This document shows, piece by piece, positions 16,879 through 25,297 of a stretch of 58,226 bases of DNA (the stretch's first letter is position 1; every line of letters begins with the position of its first letter). The stretch spans positions 1-58,226 of the forward strand of contig NZ_AYYY01000070.1 in the NCBI RefSeq assembly GCF_001436295.1, read 5' to 3'. The position numbers and the translations under genes are program-made. The notes under the pieces are model-generated. The model saw only the letters and a list, made by a program, of their open reading frames with translations, was not told the DNA's origin and searched no databases. The DNA comes from Paucilactobacillus vaccinostercus DSM 20634. Its GTDB lineage: Bacteria; Bacillota; Bacilli; Lactobacillales; Lactobacillaceae.

Positions 16879-17532
16879 ATGAACGATACACGACGCCCGA
16901 ATTTATGGGAATGGGGATTGTTGGGAATCTCACTTGTCTTGTTTGTGACGCTCACCATTGGAATCACGACTCACGCTCAATGGGTGATTAACCTTGATCG
17001 ACTCATCATCCGTGCCGTACGCTTTCCACAGACACCATGGAAAAATTTAATTGTTTCCTGGTACACCACATTTTTCAATCCAGTTCCTCTAATTATCTTT
17101 ATTTTGGCTGGAACCTTAATCCTATTCATCGAACACTACTACCGGGCAATGTTCTTCTTTCTCTTCACTCCGGTATTGGGAACCATCCTCAATTCGGTGA
17201 TTAAAGCGCTGGTCAAGCGTCCCCGGCCCAGTTTTGACCCGCTCATGCACTACGGTGGCTATAGCTTCCCGAGTGGTCACTCCAGCGGCGCGGTGTTAGT
17301 ACTGGGCTGTGTGATGGTACTCATCAGCAGCTTTATGATCAAACGTCAACGTTGTTATGTCATTAATATCGTGATCTTCATTTTTATTCTCTTAGTAGGC
17401 TATTCGCGTATCTATGTCGGCGTTCATTATCCAAGTGATGTCCTCGCAGGATTTTGTTTGGGATATATCGTCGTTTTTGTTGGTCAAACTGTCTTTGGCT
17501 ACCATCACTCACCACGCCATCACCAATTATAA
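16879..17532 (+). CDS. PAP2 superfamily membrane phosphatase
   Basis: 217 residues with about six membrane helices. The tripartite acid phosphatase motif is complete: KALVKRPRP (about 112-120), FPSGHSSG (about 132-139) and SRIYVGVHYPSD (about 176-187). Such enzymes dephosphorylate undecaprenyl pyrophosphate, phosphatidylglycerol phosphate or phosphatidate; the substrate cannot be fixed from sequence. The start follows GGGAGGAA. A -10 TACAAT with extended TG is about 35 bases upstream. Monocistronic; convergent with metK. Confidence 0.9.
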   Translation: MNDTRRPNLWEWGLLGISLVLFVTLTIGITTHAQWVINLDRLIIRAVRFPQTPWKNLIVSWYTTFFNPVPLIIFILAGTLILFIEHYYRAMFFFLFTPVLGTILNSVIKALVKRPRPSFDPLMHYGGYSFPSGHSSGAVLVLGCVMVLISSFMIKRQRCYVINIVIFIFILLVGYSRIYVGVHYPSDVLAGFCLGYIVVFVGQTVFGYHHSPRHHQL

Positions 17533-17567
17533 AAAGGCAACGAACAAAAATGTTCGTTGCCTTTTTA
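17531..17567. terminator. Bidirectional terminator
   Basis: AAAAAGGCAACGAACA pairs with its exact complement across AAAA, between the PAP2 gene and metK. Confidence 0.92.
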
Positions 17568-17570
17568 TAA

Positions 17571-18758
17571 CTATCCTAATACTGCTTTTAATTCATCAAT
17601 CTTATCAGTGTGTTCCCATGGTAAATCAATGTCTGTCCGACCAAAATGACCGTAAGCAGCAGTTTGCTTATAGATGGGCCGCTTCAAGTCGAGCATCTCG
17701 ATGATTCCGGCTGGTCGTAAGTCAAAGATTTTACGGATCGCTTCCGTTAATTTAGCCTCTGACACAGTTCCCGTACCGAAAGTGTCAACTGAAATTGACA
17801 CCGGTTGGGCGACCCCAATCGCATAGGCCAGTTGAATTTCAACCTTGTGCGCATATCCCGCAGCCACAATATTCTTGGCAATGTAACGTGCAGCATAACT
17901 TGCGGAACGATCCACTTTAGTAGCGTCCTTTCCTGAGAAAGCACCACCACCATGATGAGCCGCACCACCATAGGTATCCACGATTACTTTTCGACCAGTC
18001 AACCCGGCATCTCCTTGAGGACCGCCGATCACGAAACGACCAGTTGGATTAATCAAATACTTAGTATCGTCATCCAGATACTTAGCTGGAATTTCATGTT
18101 TAATAACTTCTTCGATAACGTCTTGTCGAATCTGATCAAGCGTAACATCTGGATCATGTTGCGTACTTAAAACAACCGTATCAACCCGTTGTGGTTGGTT
18201 GTTGTCATCATATTCGACGGTCACCTCGGCCTTCGCATCAGGACGTAAGTAGTTAATCGTTCCGTTTTTACGTAGCCAAGCAATACGCCGCATCAATTTA
18301 TGACTCAATGAAATTGGTAGTGGCATTAATTCTGGTGTTTCATCAATGGCATACCCAAACATCAAGCCTTGGTCGCCGGCGCCGATTTGATCCAGCGGAT
18401 CTTCGTCTCCCTGGCGACGTTCTAGTGCATCGTCAACCCCCTGAGCAATGTCAGGTGATTGTTCGTCGATTGCGACCATTACGGCACAGGTATCTCCGTC
18501 AAAACCAAATTTGGCATCGGTGTATCCAATACTCTTGATGGTTTCACGAACGACATGCTGAATGTCAACATAGGCTTTGGTTGAAATTTCACCAAAGACT
18601 AGGACAAGTCCGGTAGTCACTGACGTTTCACAAGCCACACGAGCGTCTGGGTCTTGTGCTAACATGGCATCCAAAATAGCATCACTAATTTGATCTGCAA
18701 TTTTATCTGGATGGCCTTCTGAAACTGATTCTGATGTAAATAAGTGTCGTTCTGACAA
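17571..18758 (-). CDS. metK: S-adenosylmethionine synthetase, TTG start
   Basis: Makes SAM from methionine and ATP. The protein begins [18 protein letters not shown], and includes [12 protein letters not shown] and [19 protein letters not shown]-like catalytic segments (here [19 protein letters not shown]). The start is read as TTG at 18758: the GGGGG ribosome site of the SMK box lies nine bases upstream and the family N-terminus fits. The ATG at 18773 overlaps that ribosome site and would add five residues. This gives 395 residues. Translation should fall when SAM binds the leader. Confidence 0.95.
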   Translation of the reverse strand: MSERHLFTSESVSEGHPDKIADQISDAILDAMLAQDPDARVACETSVTTGLVLVFGEISTKAYVDIQHVVRETIKSIGYTDAKFGFDGDTCAVMVAIDEQSPDIAQGVDDALERRQGDEDPLDQIGAGDQGLMFGYAIDETPELMPLPISLSHKLMRRIAWLRKNGTINYLRPDAKAEVTVEYDDNNQPQRVDTVVLSTQHDPDVTLDQIRQDVIEEVIKHEIPAKYLDDDTKYLINPTGRFVIGGPQGDAGLTGRKVIVDTYGGAAHHGGGAFSGKDATKVDRSASYAARYIAKNIVAAGYAHKVEIQLAYAIGVAQPVSISVDTFGTGTVSEAKLTEAIRKIFDLRPAGIIEMLDLKRPIYKQTAAYGHFGRTDIDLPWEHTDKIDELKAVLG

Positions 18759-18765
18759 AATAAAT

Positions 18766-18848
18766 TCCCCCATTTGTTTCTGACCGTAACTTACGGCCGT
18801 TTTCGGTTACAAGGCTTCTTCACAGGTAGTGAATCCTATCGGGAATAC
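18766..18848 (-). promoter_or_regulatory. SMK box (SAM-III) riboswitch of metK
   Basis: The minus-strand leader reads TTCCCGATAGGATTC, then CCTGTGAAGAAGCCTTG, then TAACCG with complement CGGTCAGAAA, then GGGGGAA. The conserved SMK core is recognisable, and TTCCC near the 5' end can sequester the GGGGGAA ribosome site in the SAM-bound form. This is the translational riboswitch typical of lactic acid bacterial metK genes. Confidence 0.92.
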
Positions 18849-18862
18849 TCATAACTTGAGCT

Positions 18863-18892
18863 ATCTTAGCACAAATCAGATTGTGTGATCAA
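18863..18892 (-). promoter_or_regulatory. metK promoter
   Basis: Minus strand: TTGATC, 18-base spacer, TAAGAT; the transcript would start about 15 bases before the SMK box. Confidence 0.6.
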
Positions 18893-18960
18893 CATAACAA
18901 TCATGGATTCGTCATTTTTTTAACAAAATACTTAAATTTGATTATTATTTTTGAATACAC

Positions 18961-18991
18961 AAAAAGACTACCTATATAATGGTAGCCTTTT
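18961..18991 (-). terminator. Terminator of the SDR dehydrogenase gene
   Basis: GGCTACC pairs with GGTAGTC on the minus strand, followed by a T run. Confidence 0.75.
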
Positions 18992-19003
18992 CATTGGTTA
19001 TTT

Positions 19004-19804
<801 letters not shown>

Positions 19805-19810
19805 TTATTA

Positions 19811-19850
19811 ATTTCACAATTGATTATATCAATTTGCATCAAAAAGTCAA
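19811..19850 (-). promoter_or_regulatory. budC promoter with palindrome and TTGTGAAAT element
   Basis: Minus strand: TTGACT (19845-19850), 16-base spacer, TATAAT (19823-19828). The -10 sits inside a 7-3-7 inverted repeat AATTGAT/ATCAATT, and TTGTGAAAT follows directly (19811-19819). Both elements are placed for repression and resemble redox-regulator half-sites. Confidence 0.65.
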
Positions 19851-19939
19851 TAGTCATGAAAAAAAAGAAACAAAAATCAAATTGACGATTCGCCTGAAAT
19901 TAATTAACATGGAAGCAAAGATTGATAAAGGAGCATCAT

Positions 19940-20668
19940 ATGCTAAAAACAATCGCGTCACAATGGCGTTCCATTAATTGGCGCCAACTCATCCCATCTC
20001 TCGTCATTCAGTCCGTTATTTGGTGGTATGTCCCGTTTCAATATGCCGTCCAAATTTCAACGGCCACCTTTGAATATAACCTTGCTTTTATTTTCCTATA
20101 TGAATTGGCAGTCGCCGCAACATCATTTCTTCTCTTTAGTACAAACTTCACTTCCCGCTTTTCATTGCTAACAATTATTGCAAGTGGCTTCTTGGCCTTT
20201 TCGGGAGTCATTCACGGAAAATTTGTCATCATTTTACTGCTTCTTTTGTTACCCGTATTTTTATTTACCGTGCAACTCCGGCCATTACAGTTACAAAACG
20301 AATTCGGCCTCTTCATTTATAGCTTATTAGCTGCTCTCACCCTTCCGAGTGCGTTGGCCTTTTTAAGCGTTCATTTTCTGTCCTGGTCCTTCGTTATGAC
20401 GCTTATTCCACTGATGTTATCGTATCTGCTTTTTTTGACCCCCATCTTTTTAGCCCGGGAGCCCCAAAAAGCGGTTATCGTTGCACTGATTGTCGGGGTG
20501 ATTTTAATTGTGACACTTTTATTTCGGCATCTTTCATTACCCGCCATTATTGCAATTATCCTCATTGTTTGTGCGTGGTTAGTCATGAATAACTTTCCTA
20601 AAATGAGCCAACCCTACCTCAAATACAGTTTTGTTCAAATGTTGGTAGTCCTGTTGATCTACTGGTAA
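19940..20668 (+). CDS. Hypothetical polytopic membrane protein, 242 aa
   Basis: An integral membrane protein with about eight hydrophobic segments and few polar loops. The start at 19940 follows AAGGAG. I do not recognise a family. It has no visible catalytic motif. Monocistronic and convergent with tag, with only five bases between the two stop codons and no clear terminator between them. Confidence 0.7.
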   Translation: MLKTIASQWRSINWRQLIPSLVIQSVIWWYVPFQYAVQISTATFEYNLAFIFLYELAVAATSFLLFSTNFTSRFSLLTIIASGFLAFSGVIHGKFVIILLLLLLPVFLFTVQLRPLQLQNEFGLFIYSLLAALTLPSALAFLSVHFLSWSFVMTLIPLMLSYLLFLTPIFLAREPQKAVIVALIVGVILIVTLLFRHLSLPAIIAIILIVCAWLVMNNFPKMSQPYLKYSFVQMLVVLLIYW

Positions 20669-20673
20669 TTCAC

Positions 20674-21213
20674 CTACAGACGGGCGTTCACCATACCCGT
20701 TGCTTGCATGAACGAATAGACGGTTACCGGTCCAACAAGTTTAAATCCATCCAGCTTCAATCGTTTAGCTGCCGCCTCAGACATTTTAGTCTTGGGTGGC
20801 AGTTGTTCGTTGGCCGCCAAGACGACTCGTTGAACTTTGTGATCAACTAAATGCCATAAGTAATGGTCCAAACTACCAAATTCATGCTGAATTCGGCGGA
20901 CAACCTGCGCATTATGAATGGTTGATTCAATCTTACGACGGTTACGAATGATTGCCGGGTCTTGTAGTAATTGTGTCACATCTTGCGCGGTCATCGCCGC
21001 CACTTTCTCAATCTCGAATTGATGAAAGGCTGCTTCAAATGCGTTTCGTTTATTCAACACCGTTTGCCAGCTTAATCCAATTTGATAGGTTTCTAATGAT
21101 AGCATCTCAAATAACTGCCGATCATCATGACAGATCACTCCCCATTCATGATCGTAATAGTCGCGCATCAACGCTGTCTTTTGAGCCCATTCAGGGCGTT
21201 TGATATTCGTCAT
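20674..21213 (-). CDS. tag: DNA-3-methyladenine glycosylase I
   Basis: Removes 3-methyladenine from alkylated DNA to start base-excision repair. Family features include RPEWAQKTALMRDYYDHEWG near the N-terminus, LSLETYQIGLSWQTVLNKR around the helix-hairpin region and GPVTVYSFMQATGMVN at the C-terminus. Length 179-180 residues is typical. I use the ATG at 21213 after GGAGGAG rather than the upstream start at 21255, which lies close to the preceding terminator. The usual C-terminal zinc-binding histidine/cysteine set looks incomplete, as in many Gram-positive members. Confidence 0.9.
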   Translation of the reverse strand: MTNIKRPEWAQKTALMRDYYDHEWGVICHDDRQLFEMLSLETYQIGLSWQTVLNKRNAFEAAFHQFEIEKVAAMTAQDVTQLLQDPAIIRNRRKIESTIHNAQVVRRIQHEFGSLDHYLWHLVDHKVQRVVLAANEQLPPKTKMSEAAAKRLKLDGFKLVGPVTVYSFMQATGMVNARL

Positions 21214-21241
21214 TTTTTCATCTCCTCCAGTTAATATACGT

Positions 21242-21290
21242 AAAAAATCGAGCAAATACGACCATTTAGATCGGATTTGCTCGATTTTTT
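21242..21290 (-). terminator. Terminator of the amino acid permease gene
   Basis: AAAAAATCGAGCAAAT pairs with its complement; it begins at the permease stop codon and lies upstream of tag. Confidence 0.9.
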
Positions 21291-22648
21291 TAATTGATTA
21301 CTTTTTTCTGTCGTAACCGCAAGCCGTATAACACTACGAACCAGACGATTGAGAGCACTAACGCAATCAAAGTTTCATGTTTCATGCATAAAACAACCGC
21401 CACTGCCATTAAGAACAGTAAAATTAGATAATCTCCCACCGGATATAATGGGGTTTTGAAGGTCGATTGCCGGCCTTTTTCTGTCTTTTTGAACTTCATG
21501 TGCGCCAAAATAATAATGCTCCAAATAAAAATAAAGCAAACCGTTGCCACACTTGAAACCAATGTGAATACTTGACTGGGAATAAAATAGTTTAACAATA
21601 CCGAAACAGAAATTAAAATTGTTGATAAAATCAAGGCATTAGCTGGTACATGGTGCTTAGATAACCGACTAATCCGACGAATACGTGGATTCTTGGAACC
21701 CATTGTTAATTCTGCAAGCATCCGTCCCGTTGTGTATAAAGAACTATTGCAAGCCGAAGCAGCGGCCGTAATAACCACAAAGTTGATCACACTTGCGGCC
21801 CCTTTAATACCAATATCTTTAAACACCATGACAAACGGACTTTGATTTGTCTGTAACTGATTCCATGGATAAATACTCATCACAATGAACAAAGCACCAA
21901 CGTAGAATAAGATAATTCGCATTGGGATATCGTTGATCGCCTTTGGAATCACCGTCTCCGGATCCTGTGTTTCAGCCGATGTCATCCCGACCATTTCAAT
22001 TCCCACGAAACTAAAGATTACCATTTGAAAGGAAAGCAAAAATCCTTTAATTCCGGTTGCGAAGAAGCCACCATGGTTGACTAAATTCATAACTGACGCA
22101 TGCCCAATTGGCGTTTTGAATCGTACCAATAGAAGGACGATTCCAACTAAAATTAAACCAATAATGGCAATAATTTTAATTAACGCAAACCAGAACTCAA
22201 CTTCACCGAATGCGCCAACCGTGATTAAGTTGACCCCTAACAAAATAATTAAAACAACGAGTCCCGGCAACCATTGCGGGACACTTGGAAACCATAGTTT
22301 GATGTAGGTTCCAATCGCCGTCATTTCAGCCATTGCAATGGTAATCCAGCAGATCCAGTAGGTCCAGCCGGTAACAAATGCAATTTTTTCACCTAAATAA
22401 TCTCGAATCGCTTCAATAAATGAACGATAATGCAAGTTTGAAAGCAACATCTCTCCTAATGCTCTCATCAAGAGGAAGCACGCCAATCCGGCAATCACAT
22501 ACGCCAATAAGATCGAAGGTCCGGCAGAATGAATTGACTGTCCAGAGCCTAAAAAGAGTCCGGTCCCAATCGTGCCACCCAGTGCTATCAGCTGTACATG
22601 TCGGTTTTTAAGGTTCCGCGCAAGTTCCGTGGTCCCTTGTTGTGCCAT
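21290..22648 (-). CDS. Amino acid permease (APC superfamily, AAT family)
   Basis: 452 residues with twelve predicted membrane helices. ELARNLKNRHVQLIALGGTIGTGLFLGSG is the AAT-family entry, split here as LKNRHVQLIALGGTIG and GLFLGSG, and is followed by SFVGIEMVGMTSAET (about 235), the conserved helix 6 region. It is a proton-coupled amino acid importer; resemblance is closest to the D-serine/D-alanine/glycine group, but substrate is not determined. A -10 TATAAT lies at 22707-22712 with no good -35, and a palindrome lies further upstream, suggesting activation. Monocistronic. Confidence 0.9.
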   Translation of the reverse strand: MAQQGTTELARNLKNRHVQLIALGGTIGTGLFLGSGQSIHSAGPSILLAYVIAGLACFLLMRALGEMLLSNLHYRSFIEAIRDYLGEKIAFVTGWTYWICWITIAMAEMTAIGTYIKLWFPSVPQWLPGLVVLIILLGVNLITVGAFGEVEFWFALIKIIAIIGLILVGIVLLLVRFKTPIGHASVMNLVNHGGFFATGIKGFLLSFQMVIFSFVGIEMVGMTSAETQDPETVIPKAINDIPMRIILFYVGALFIVMSIYPWNQLQTNQSPFVMVFKDIGIKGAASVINFVVITAAASACNSSLYTTGRMLAELTMGSKNPRIRRISRLSKHHVPANALILSTILISVSVLLNYFIPSQVFTLVSSVATVCFIFIWSIIILAHMKFKKTEKGRQSTFKTPLYPVGDYLILLFLMAVAVVLCMKHETLIALVLSIVWFVVLYGLRLRQKKVIN

Positions 22649-22741
22649 TTGATCACTTCTTCCATTTTTTTCAATTCCCTTTTACCAAAAACAATACATG
22701 TAAAAAATTATAGCGCATTTGTTCACCATGTAGCTAGTAAT

Positions 22742-22761
22742 AATCGGATTTTAATCCGATT
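22742..22761. promoter_or_regulatory. Palindrome AATCGGATT-TT-AATCCGATT
   Basis: A 9-2-9 inverted repeat about 50 bases upstream of the predicted permease transcription start, where an activator would bind. The regulator is not known and is not encoded next to it. Confidence 0.55.
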
Positions 22762-22905
22762 TTCATAAAAAAAAGGGATTAACTCGTATCATTCATCACT
22801 TTAATGGCTAATGAATTAAAATAAATTACCTGAATAATGAGGAAAACTAGCAATTCATCCCCAGATCCTTTATCATATTTAACAGTAACTTCGAGGAGTA
22901 TGAAC

Positions 22906-23445
22906 ATGAAGATCTGGATTCCATTTATTTTAATTTGTTTATTATTGTTAGTGTTGCTCGTTAAACTGATTCGGCAACAGACTGACACGATCTGGCAAAA
23001 AATCACCCTTCTGACAAGTTGGGTCTATCTCTTTTTTATCTGTCGAATCTGCTTTGCTCCCGCACCGTTTTCTTTTCCTGCGGTTCATGAGATTCACTAC
23101 TTTCTCATTCATGGGATGATTGTCAATCTCGTCCCTTTTCAGGCGATGGACACCGCCTTTTGGCTAAACGTCCTTATGACCGTCCCCGCCGGTATTTACT
23201 ACATGTTAATCTTCAATCCACGCCGGTTGAGTGTTAAGGTATGGTTAGGCATTGGCACTGGTCTGACCATTGAAACAACCCAATTTATTATTAATTGGTT
23301 CGTCCAACTCGGCCGCTGGGTCGAGGTTGATGACCTAATTACAAATGCCTGTGGTGTCTGGATTGGTATGATCCTAATTTATGCTCTATCTCAGTTTAGC
23401 ACCCGTCTACTTGTTAATAAGTTCAGTCTACATAATATGAGGTGA
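22906..23445 (+). CDS. VanZ-like family membrane protein
   Basis: About 179 residues with five hydrophobic segments. VanZ-family landmarks are NLVPFQAMDT (about 70), the FNPRR loop, and ETTQFIINWFVQLGRWVEVDDLITNACGVWIG, given here as TTQFIINWF and EVDDLITNACG. The start at 22906 follows GAGGAG; the longer upstream frame from 22837 lacks a ribosome site. VanZ-like proteins have been linked to teicoplanin or lipoglycopeptide tolerance, but function in lactobacilli is unknown. It is followed after four bases by a small open reading frame. Confidence 0.85.
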   Translation: MKIWIPFILICLLLLVLLVKLIRQQTDTIWQKITLLTSWVYLFFICRICFAPAPFSFPAVHEIHYFLIHGMIVNLVPFQAMDTAFWLNVLMTVPAGIYYMLIFNPRRLSVKVWLGIGTGLTIETTQFIINWFVQLGRWVEVDDLITNACGVWIGMILIYALSQFSTRLLVNKFSLHNMR

Positions 23446-23449
23446 AAAA

Positions 23450-23620
23450 ATGATTTCAAACGAACAACGTGCACATGATATTGCTCTTGCTCTCGCGTCT
23501 GCCAACACTAAGGGAGATCGACCCATTGATGCCTACCATACCTATATCAACTACCTTTTACCAATCCTAAAAGAAATTGACAAAGATTTTCCCAATGGCA
23601 TTAAAGAACATTTAGGTTAA
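23450..23620 (+). CDS. Small protein, 56 aa, downstream of vanZ-like gene
   Basis: Starts with ATG after GAGGTGA, four bases after the vanZ-like stop, and ends just before a strong terminator, so it is the second gene of the operon. It is a soluble, helix-rich protein (start MISNEQRAHDIALALAS, end FPNGIKEHLG). No family is recognised. Good ribosome site, operon position and terminator support a real gene. Confidence 0.75.
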   Translation: MISNEQRAHDIALALASANTKGDRPIDAYHTYINYLLPILKEIDKDFPNGIKEHLG

Positions 23621-23626
23621 TCTAAT

Positions 23627-23661
23627 AAAAAGATCGAAGCGACTTTGCTTCGATCTTTTTA
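23627..23661. terminator. Bidirectional terminator
   Basis: AAAAAGATCGAAGC pairs with its complement across GACTT, between the small gene and hsp20. Confidence 0.9.
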
Positions 23662-23666
23662 TTTAA

Positions 23667-24113
23667 TTATTCAATTTCAATGTGACTATCATTATCCACA
23701 GCCTGATCGAGTTTTGGTAGTGTCATACTGAGAACACCTTTTTCATACTTTGCGGTGATCTTATCCCGATCAACATCCGGCAGATGGTATTGACGACTAA
23801 CCTGACCATAAGTGCGTTCACTATGAATCATGTTGCCTTTCTTATCACTATCATCACTGAAGCTGCTCCGGTGACCAGTAACAGCTAACATATCATTGGC
23901 ATAGTTCAGGTGGATATCCGCCTTATCAAAGCCCGGTAAATCAATCTTTAATTGATATGCTTGATCTGTTTCCTTCACATCTGTTTTCATTGTGCCATGT
24001 TCCGGCGTTATTGAATAGAAAGCTTTTCCAAGGTTTGAGAAGAATCCGTCGTTCATCCAATCACCAAAATCACCAAAGAAATCGTCATGACGTTTTTGTA
24101 ATCCATTTGCCAT
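23667..24113 (-). CDS. hsp20: Small heat shock protein Hsp20
   Basis: An ATP-independent chaperone of 148 residues that binds unfolding proteins. The alpha-crystallin domain spans about 42-140, with YQLKIDLPGFDKADIHLNY near its start and the C-terminal KYEKGVLSMTLPKL ending in the usual G-V-L-x-x-x-L-P pattern. An HIEIE tail gives the I-x-I anchor. Start follows GAAGGGAAG. The upstream region contains GTTTGAA inverted repeats instead of CIRCE or the CtsR heptad. Confidence 0.95.
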   Translation of the reverse strand: MANGLQKRHDDFFGDFGDWMNDGFFSNLGKAFYSITPEHGTMKTDVKETDQAYQLKIDLPGFDKADIHLNYANDMLAVTGHRSSFSDDSDKKGNMIHSERTYGQVSRQYHLPDVDRDKITAKYEKGVLSMTLPKLDQAVDNDSHIEIE

Positions 24114-24164
24114 ACTTATAACTTCCCTTCTTTATCTTGATTCCACTATCAATGCTAATCAGTT

Positions 24165-24225
24165 TGAACCATAAATTCAAACAAAACAGCTTACTTTTTG
24201 TTTGAATTATTTTATTCAAACCATA
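24165..24225. promoter_or_regulatory. Double GTTTGAA inverted repeats upstream of hsp20
   Basis: On the minus strand GTTTGAAT-5-ATTCAAAC is followed by GTTTGAA-7-TTCAAAC, giving four copies of one half-site. A possible promoter TTGAAT-17-TAGCAT overlaps the second repeat. The arrangement fits a repressor operator; the regulator is not identified. Confidence 0.6.
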
Positions 24226-24291
24226 ATTTTATTATAATTCCATTTTGTGAAAAGCTCTACTAATTTGCTTGCAATTTACTAATTCTGGAAG

Positions 24292-24321
24292 TTGGCTTTT
24301 TTTAGCCGAACCGCCTACAAT
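24292..24321 (+). promoter_or_regulatory. Promoter of the aldo/keto reductase gene
   Basis: TTGGCT (24292-24297), 18-base spacer, TACAAT (24316-24321). Confidence 0.5.
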
Positions 24322-24355
24322 AGACATAACTATTAGACCGAAAGGATGGAGATTT

Positions 24356-25237
24356 ATGACAACACGCGTTTTAAAACCATCAATCCGCCTCAACAACCAA
24401 ATTATGATGCCCCAATTAGGCCTCGGGGTATGGAAAGCAAGCAATCAGGATGCCGAAGAAGCTGTTCGGCTAGCCATAAAAAACGACTACGTCATGATTG
24501 ATACTGCCAAACAATACGGTAATGAAGCCGGCGTTGGTAACGGAATCGTTCGGGGTCTTAAAGAAACACAACAAACCCGTGACGATGTTTTCATCACTAC
24601 TAAGGTTTTCAGTGGTGACCAAGGGTATGATCAAACTCTGGCTGCCATCAACGGTCAGCTGGAACGTCTTCAAACCGACCACGTTGACTTGCTACTCATG
24701 CATTGGCCAGTTAACGACTTATACAATGAAACTTGGCGGGCAATGGAATCCATCTATCGTCAGGGTAAAGCCCTCGCAATTGGCGTCTGCAACTTTGATG
24801 TGGAGCGTCTAACTGACCTCCTTCGACACGCATCCATCACCCCAGCGGTTAATCAAATCGAATTCAATCCGCGAATTCATCAACAAGCAGTTGTTGATCT
24901 CTGTCGGGTACAGGGCATTCAGGTTGAGGCTTGGTCCCCTCTCGGTAATGGACAGTCAATTAGTAATCCCCTCATTGGAAAAATCGCGACCGCCCATCAA
25001 AAAACAGCTGCTCAAATCATCCTTCGTTGGGAAACACAACAAGGCCTGATTGTAATTCCAAAATCTGTGCATGAATCACGCATGATTGAAAATGCTGCAA
25101 TTGACGATTTTGACCTGACAGCCGATGAAATGGCCCAAATTAGTTCACTAAATACCGAAGAACATTCTCGGTGGTATGATAATTATCAATGGTATGGCAA
25201 TCCAGATGGAGATCCTAATTTCATCATGCAAGCCTAG
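24356..25237 (+). CDS. Aldo/keto reductase
   Basis: An NADPH-dependent oxidoreductase of about 293 residues with the (beta/alpha)8 AKR fold, similar to the 2,5-diketogluconate reductase-like group. The catalytic tetrad is visible: aspartate and tyrosine in MIDTAKQYGNE, lysine in FITTKVF, histidine in LLMHWPV. The NADP-binding IVIPKSVHESRM follows near the C-terminus. Start at 24356 follows AAAGGATGGAG; the upstream in-frame ATG at 24269 precedes the promoter and is not used. Substrate unknown. Confidence 0.9.
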   Translation: MTTRVLKPSIRLNNQIMMPQLGLGVWKASNQDAEEAVRLAIKNDYVMIDTAKQYGNEAGVGNGIVRGLKETQQTRDDVFITTKVFSGDQGYDQTLAAINGQLERLQTDHVDLLLMHWPVNDLYNETWRAMESIYRQGKALAIGVCNFDVERLTDLLRHASITPAVNQIEFNPRIHQQAVVDLCRVQGIQVEAWSPLGNGQSISNPLIGKIATAHQKTAAQIILRWETQQGLIVIPKSVHESRMIENAAIDDFDLTADEMAQISSLNTEEHSRWYDNYQWYGNPDGDPNFIMQA

Positions 25238-25246
25238 CAATCAACA

Positions 25247-25282
25247 CAAAAGGACGCCCCCAATTTTGGAGGCGTCCTTTTT
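25247..25282. terminator. Bidirectional terminator
   Basis: AAAAGGACGCC pairs with GGCGTCCTTTT between the convergent aldo/keto reductase and tkt genes. Confidence 0.9.
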
Positions 25283-25297
25283 ATATTCATTTTTTAA

